A DNA stretch of 19,735 bases from Akkermansia muciniphila. GTDB taxonomy: Bacteria; Pseudomonadota; Gammaproteobacteria; Burkholderiales; Burkholderiaceae_C. This document shows positions 15,885 to 19,735 of the stretch, piece by piece. The stretch is from contig CALPVM020000007.1 in the NCBI GenBank assembly GCA_943327015.2, positions 1 to 19,735 on the forward strand, written 5' to 3'. Every line of letters begins with the position of its first letter. The first letter of the stretch is position 1. A program made the translations under genes and the position numbers. The notes under the pieces were generated by a model. It was not told where the DNA came from. It ran no database searches and saw only the letters and a program-made list of their open reading frames with translations.

Positions 15885-16691
15885 ATGAGTGATAAATCCC
15901 AAGACGCAGACCTCTTAACTTTGTACGGGGAAACCTTTGCCAGTCGATTGTTGCTGGGCACATCCCGCTATCCATCACCCCAAGTGCTAAGTGATGCCGT
16001 AGCCCAGTCCAAGCCTGCCATGTTGACCGCCTCTTTACGCCGTCAAAATGTATCAGACCCCGAAACTTCCAACCGATTCTGGGACATGCTGCGCAGCTGG
16101 AATGTGCCGGTACTGCCAAACACTGCCGGTTGCCATCGGGTGCAAGAAGTAGTTACCACCGCACAAATGGCGCGCGAGGTATTTAACACTTCGTGGGTCA
16201 AACTGGAATTGATTGGCGACGACTACACACTCCAGCCTGACACCTTAAACTTGGTCGAAGCCGCCAACATTCTGATTAAAGACGGTTTCAAGGTCTTACC
16301 TTATTGCACCGAAGACTTGGTGCTATGCCAGCGTTTGGTGGACGTGGGTTGCCAGGCACTCATGCCCTGGGCTGCTCCCATCGGAACCGGCAAAGGTCCC
16401 ATCAATGCCTACGCATTGCGTGTTTTGCGTGAGCGCATAACTGTCCCTTTAATTGTCGATGCCGGTTTAGGTTTGCCCTCACATGCCTGCCAGGTGATGG
16501 AGTGGGGGTTTGATGCCGTATTGCTCAATACTGCTGTAGCCTTGGCACAAAACCCCGCACGCATGGCTTGTGCATTTGCTGCCGCAACCCAGGCCGGGCG
16601 TGACGCACATGTCAGTGGCGCTATGCAAGAGCAACAATCTGCCCAAGCCAGCACCCCTTTGTTGGGCATGCCATTCTGGCACCAGGCCTGA
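15885..16691 (+). CDS. thiG: Thiazole synthase ThiG
   Basis: TIM-barrel enzyme of 268 residues that condenses deoxyxylulose 5-phosphate, dehydroglycine and ThiS thiocarboxylate sulfur into the thiazole phosphate. The Schiff-base lysine is K106 in VKLELIGD. Other family blocks are LLGTSRYPSP, PNTAGC, LPYCTEDL, MPWAAPIGTGKGP and DAGLGLPSHA. No Shine-Dalgarno precedes ATG 15885, and the 27-base gap after thiS contains AACATC twice. The stop lies eight bases before the preferred thiE start. Confidence 0.96.
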   Translation: MSDKSQDADLLTLYGETFASRLLLGTSRYPSPQVLSDAVAQSKPAMLTASLRRQNVSDPETSNRFWDMLRSWNVPVLPNTAGCHRVQEVVTTAQMAREVFNTSWVKLELIGDDYTLQPDTLNLVEAANILIKDGFKVLPYCTEDLVLCQRLVDVGCQALMPWAAPIGTGKGPINAYALRVLRERITVPLIVDAGLGLPSHACQVMEWGFDAVLLNTAVALAQNPARMACAFAAATQAGRDAHVSGAMQEQQSAQASTPLLGMPFWHQA

Positions 16692-16699
16692 GGTTAATG

Positions 16700-17596
16700 A
16701 TGTCCGACCATGCCGCCCGAGTTGCCGCCATTGTGCAGGCGCATGCACATTTGGCCTTGCCGTTGTCAGGAGCTGCTGCTACTGTATATACATCCGAGGC
16801 TTACGTTTACCAAGCTGCTAAGGCTGCTTGTAGTGCATTAGGTTTTATCGACCAAGATGCGGAATGCGTAGCCAACGCCTGGCAGGCTATGGCAGAACGC
16901 AAGGGATCATTTGATGCCACTGAGTGGCCTGCTGATCCGCAGGATTTTTGTCTGCGTGCTGCACCGCACGCAGGTGCATTTGCGCCATGTCCACTGCATT
17001 TGGGTTTGTATGCCGTCTTGCCGGATGCTGTATGGGTTGGGCGTATGGCGCGCGCCGGTGTGCCTACTGTGCAACTGCGTTTCAAATCTGATAACCCGCA
17101 ACTTATCGAGAAGGAAGTGCAGGCAGCCGTAGAAGCAGTGCAGGGCACAAGCGCATTACTTTTTATAAACGACCACTGGCAGGCCGCTATGCGCGCTGGC
17201 GCTTATGGTGTGCACTTGGGGCAGGAAGATATGGAAGTGGCTGACCTGCAAGCCATGCAACAGGCCGGTTTACGATTGGGCTTAAGCAGTCACGGTTACG
17301 CCGAAATGTTACGCGCCGCTGCTTTTAGCCCCAGCTATATTGCATTGGGTGCCGTGTTTCCGACCACACTCAAGCGTATGGCCACTGCCCCGCAGGGCTT
17401 GGGCCGTCTTGCAGCTTATGTACGGCTGATGTGCGCATATCCTTTGGTGGCTATCGGGGGTATTGATGAATCCAATTTGCCGCAGGTATTGGCCACGGGC
17501 GTGGGTTCGGTCGCTATGGTACGTGCGTTGACTGCTGCCGATAATCCAGAGCTTACAGCAGCACAAATGCAGTCCATAATGCGGTCTGCAGTATGA
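16700..17596 (+). CDS. thiE: Thiamine phosphate synthase ThiE with N-terminal extension
   Basis: Joins hydroxymethylpyrimidine diphosphate to thiazole phosphate to make thiamine phosphate. The catalytic TIM barrel occupies about residues 100-298 and shows GVPTVQLRFKSD, FINDHWQAA (the Asp is metal- or substrate-binding), GVHLGQED, LSSHGY, ALGAVFPTT and AIGGIDESN. The first about 100 residues are extra compared with the roughly 210-residue standard enzyme; I recognise no domain there. My recollection is that long ThiE forms occur in Burkholderiales, so this may be lineage-typical. Two adjacent ATG codons (16697, 16700) are possible; GAGG at 16690-16693 gives better spacing to the second. Last gene of the thi operon. 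Confidence 0.9.
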   Translation: MSDHAARVAAIVQAHAHLALPLSGAAATVYTSEAYVYQAAKAACSALGFIDQDAECVANAWQAMAERKGSFDATEWPADPQDFCLRAAPHAGAFAPCPLHLGLYAVLPDAVWVGRMARAGVPTVQLRFKSDNPQLIEKEVQAAVEAVQGTSALLFINDHWQAAMRAGAYGVHLGQEDMEVADLQAMQQAGLRLGLSSHGYAEMLRAAAFSPSYIALGAVFPTTLKRMATAPQGLGRLAAYVRLMCAYPLVAIGGIDESNLPQVLATGVGSVAMVRALTAADNPELTAAQMQSIMRSAV

Positions 17597-17622
17597 TGTG
17601 ATTGCCAGCATTTCAAGCCATT

Positions 17623-19419
17623 ATGATTCACAGACGCCTACTTATTAAAGCATTGCCCGCCATAGGTTTGCTAACTATTTTGATGGTGGTTGTACTTCTA
17701 TTTATCAACAATCAACGCGTGGCAGCACGGGATGCTGTCGTCAAAAAGTACCTTGAAGTGGATGTGCAGGAAACCCTCAAAACACGATCCACCGCAATTT
17801 CTCAAATACTGAGTTCTGTGTACGAAAACGCCCGAATGGTTTCTTTGTTGCCGGGTGTGCGTAGTATCCAAGGGGGAAATCGCAAGTCAGATACCGAAGA
17901 TGTAGTGGAGCAAGGCAGATTCAGCAAGCATGACTACGATGTTGTGCAGCAAATTTATAACAACCTTGCTAGCTCCGTCAATGTATCTGAGGTGTATATA
18001 GTTTTAAATGGGTTTGATGCCGGCAAAGGTGAAGTGCCCTTTTTAATGCTGGACCAGCTCATCATTGGAGACAGCAATGTAGAAGATGCGCATTCCGAAG
18101 TGCAAAACAGCGATATTCCGGAAGAGAGCGAAGCAGAGGAATACGCTTATTTTCCAAAGCAGTTGCAAGGCCTGAAAAAAAGCTACCCGAATTTTGTGTT
18201 TGATAAATTAGAACAGATCCCAATGGTTGCATCTCCTGTAATGCGAACCTGCGACAACACCCAGTATCCATCCATTAGCAAAGGGGATGTGCGCAACGCT
18301 GGGGGTATATTGTTTTCTGTGCCCATTTATAGCGTTGCCAAAGAAATGATTGGCGTAGTGGTTGTTGTTGTTCGCTCCAACGTATTGGAGGCGGCCATTA
18401 TTGGCGCACCATATCTGATTATTTCGGACGAAGATGTACTGCGTGCAAAAAGTGAGCAATGGGCAATGCCTGCGGTTTCCTCTCTCCGATTAAGTAATCC
18501 GGATTATGGAATCAATATTTTTGATCGTAGAAGTACATTAAATACCGATGCACTCTCTGAGCATAAAGTAGATGTACTGTCGCCCGTAGGTACAAAATGG
18601 GGTTTAAGTTACGAGGTTGACTCTTCAAAAATTGAGTCCATTGCAAATCAAGAGGGCAATCAGTTTTATCTGCCAATAGCATTTGCTTTGGGCACTTACT
18701 TTTTGCTGATGGGTGTTGTTATTTACTATACCAATATCCGTCAATTCCAAGAAAGGCTTCAGCAGTTGCTGGTAAGTCTGCGACAGCTTGCTGCTGGAAA
18801 TTTTGCTACTTCTATACCTCATCAAGAAGTCAAAGGTGAAATTGGTGAAATTGCCCATGCATTGGTCAATATGAAAACAACGGCACTCAATGCTTCAGAC
18901 AGTGCCTGGGTCAGAAAGGTGTTGGCCGACGTTGATGTAAAGGTGCAGTCTGCTGTCAATTTTCAGGACTTCGGCAATGCATTAGCGCAATCTTTGCATA
19001 CCAATGTGTCGTTCGATTATTTTGCACTTTACTTGTTTGATAAATCTCGCCAAGTGCTACAACGTTATGGTGGTTTTGCGTGTGAAGATTCTGCACATCA
19101 GTCCCAATTTAAACTGGGCGAAGGCCTTGTAGGTCAGGTTGCTGCGGATGGTCGCAGCATGCATTTAACGCAGGATGCAGGACACCATTTGCATGTTCAA
19201 ACCGGTATCCTGATTGTCCCAGTGCAGCACATTATGGTTCTGCCCATAGTCAAGTCGGGCATTACAACGGGTGTCATTGAAATTGGCAGCATCAACCCAC
19301 TGCGCCCCGTTGATTTCAAGTTGTTTGACGAACTTTTACCCGTCCTTGCTGACAAAGTTGAAATTCTTAAGGGGCATATCGAATTACGTGAATTATTGGT
19401 TACTTTGCGTAGTGCCTAA
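17623..19419 (+). CDS. Membrane sensor: periplasmic domain, HAMP, GAF, no output domain
   Basis: A 598-residue protein that I recognise by architecture only. Residues about 6-28 form a membrane segment, residues about 30-345 a periplasmic sensor region that resembles a Cache-type domain (contains NVSEVYIVLNGFD and a Val-rich strand), about 346-370 a second membrane segment, about 375-430 a HAMP linker (LRQLAAGNF, GEIGEIAHAL) and about 445-590 a GAF domain ending in LRELLVTLRSA. Such input modules are normally followed by a histidine kinase, diguanylate cyclase or chemotaxis signalling domain; none follows here. ATG 17623 is 26 bases after thiE and has no clear Shine-Dalgarno; a TTG at 17602 is in frame. 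Base composition is more AT-rich than the thi genes. It may be a shortened sensor or a natural output-less protein. Confidence 0.72.
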   Translation: MIHRRLLIKALPAIGLLTILMVVVLLFINNQRVAARDAVVKKYLEVDVQETLKTRSTAISQILSSVYENARMVSLLPGVRSIQGGNRKSDTEDVVEQGRFSKHDYDVVQQIYNNLASSVNVSEVYIVLNGFDAGKGEVPFLMLDQLIIGDSNVEDAHSEVQNSDIPEESEAEEYAYFPKQLQGLKKSYPNFVFDKLEQIPMVASPVMRTCDNTQYPSISKGDVRNAGGILFSVPIYSVAKEMIGVVVVVVRSNVLEAAIIGAPYLIISDEDVLRAKSEQWAMPAVSSLRLSNPDYGINIFDRRSTLNTDALSEHKVDVLSPVGTKWGLSYEVDSSKIESIANQEGNQFYLPIAFALGTYFLLMGVVIYYTNIRQFQERLQQLLVSLRQLAAGNFATSIPHQEVKGEIGEIAHALVNMKTTALNASDSAWVRKVLADVDVKVQSAVNFQDFGNALAQSLHTNVSFDYFALYLFDKSRQVLQRYGGFACEDSAHQSQFKLGEGLVGQVAADGRSMHLTQDAGHHLHVQTGILIVPVQHIMVLPIVKSGITTGVIEIGSINPLRPVDFKLFDELLPVLADKVEILKGHIELRELLVTLRSA

Positions 19420-19433
19420 CTTTGATTAGGTGG

Positions 19434-19461
19434 CTTTGCAAAGCATTAATCCTGTTATAAT
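19434..19461 (+). promoter_or_regulatory. Promoter of tRNA-Val
   Basis: A perfect -10 TATAAT (19456-19461) lies 17 bases before the tRNA 5' end. The -35 is weaker: CTTTGC (19434-19439, spacer 16) or TTTGCA (19435-19440, spacer 15). The -35 region falls in the exact 12-base palindrome GCTTTGCAAAGC (19433-19444), 13 bases after the sensor stop codon. Confidence 0.7.
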
Positions 19462-19478
19462 AGAAGTCTAGGTAGAAC

Positions 19479-19555
19479 AGGCGCATAGCTCAGCTGGTTA
19501 GAGCACCACCTTGACATGGTGGGGGTCGTTGGTTCGAGTCCAATTGCGCCTACCA
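19479..19555 (+). tRNA. tRNA-Val (anticodon GAC)
   Basis: A complete 77-base cloverleaf with encoded CCA (19553-19555). Acceptor AGGCGCA pairs with TGCGCCT, the D arm is GCTC/GAGC, the anticodon arm CCACC-TTGACAT-GGTGG, the variable loop GGGTC and the T arm GTTGG-TTCGAGT-CCAAT with one G-U pair. The anticodon GAC reads GUC and GUU valine codons. It has its own promoter. Confidence 0.97.
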
Positions 19556-19590
19556 AAAACATAATAAAATCAATAATTTATACAATATCC

Positions 19591-19620
19591 CCAAAAAAAC
19601 AATTTATCAATTCTTTTTGG
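19591..19620 (+). terminator. Weak hairpin downstream of tRNA-Val
   Basis: CCAAAAA (19591-19597) pairs with TTTTTGG (19614-19620) around a 16-base loop. The stem is mostly A-T and no T-run follows, so it is a poor intrinsic terminator, but it is the only candidate after the tRNA. The rest of 19556-19735 shows no gene I can support. Confidence 0.25.
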
Positions 19621-19735
19621 ACTGTCATTGTCCCCGTTTGGGCTCGATTTTTTCATTATTCGCTGTTCAACGACTTCATTGACCAGTTCTCAAGTTCCAG
19701 AGTTTCATAACGCCTGAGAGCACAGCGTCATGAGG

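Noticed and set aside
19516..19710. Open frame on the plus strand running out of the tRNA
   Set aside because: Its first third is the tRNA-Val sequence itself and the rest has no recognisable protein character or ribosome site.

Overview
The window looks like ordinary chromosome from a beta-proteobacterium of the order Burkholderiales, most likely Comamonadaceae-like and of moderate GC. This assignment is an inference from protein character: a thiO-thiS-thiG-thiE run with a long ThiE, a PhaF-like phasin with a Lys/Ala/Pro tail, a DUF3422 protein, a DUF3336/patatin protein and a proteobacterial-type GshA. No plasmid, phage, insertion sequence or CRISPR signature is visible.

Layout, left to right. 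(1) Positions 1-5180 hold a tightly packed plus-strand operon: the 3' end of lolD (lipoprotein-release ATPase), a TatD-family nuclease/hydrolase, a spermidine-synthase-fold protein, a GspE/PilB-type secretion ATPase and a DUF3422 membrane protein. Junctions are one to a few bases or overlap. (2) gshA (glutathione synthesis) follows at 5292 after a 111-base gap with a possible promoter, and converges on a minus-strand phasin across a hairpin terminator that reads in both directions (6850-6884). (3) A circularly permuted GTPase of the YlqF/RbgA family (7699-8652) converges on a minus-strand patatin-like lipase; their stop codons overlap. (4) A 400-base AT-rich divergent spacer (10143-10550) separates the lipase from alaS. 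(5) alaS converges on a minus-strand pair, a prohibitin/SPFH membrane protein followed by a small Cys-rich thioredoxin-like protein. (6) The thiamine thiazole operon thiO-thiS-thiG-thiE (14544-17596) runs on the plus strand. No TPP riboswitch is visible upstream; the leader holds a short long-range inverted repeat instead. (7) A 598-residue membrane sensor (periplasmic domain, HAMP, GAF) ends without any output domain just before a complete tRNA-Val(GAC). The last 180 bases are AT-rich and carry no gene I can support.

How the genes work together. ThiO oxidises glycine to the dehydroglycine/imine needed for the thiazole, ThiS carries the sulfur, ThiG closes the ring and ThiE joins thiazole phosphate to the pyrimidine to give thiamine phosphate. 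ThiO needs oxygen, which suggests an aerobic lifestyle. Glutathione synthesis and a thioredoxin-like protein speak to thiol redox balance, and the phasin implies polyhydroxyalkanoate storage elsewhere in the genome. I found no convincing new multi-gene system. The points most worth a second look are the output-less sensor next to the tRNA, the thiO leader, the AT-rich alaS/lipase spacer, the orphan secretion ATPase and the ThiE N-terminal extension.
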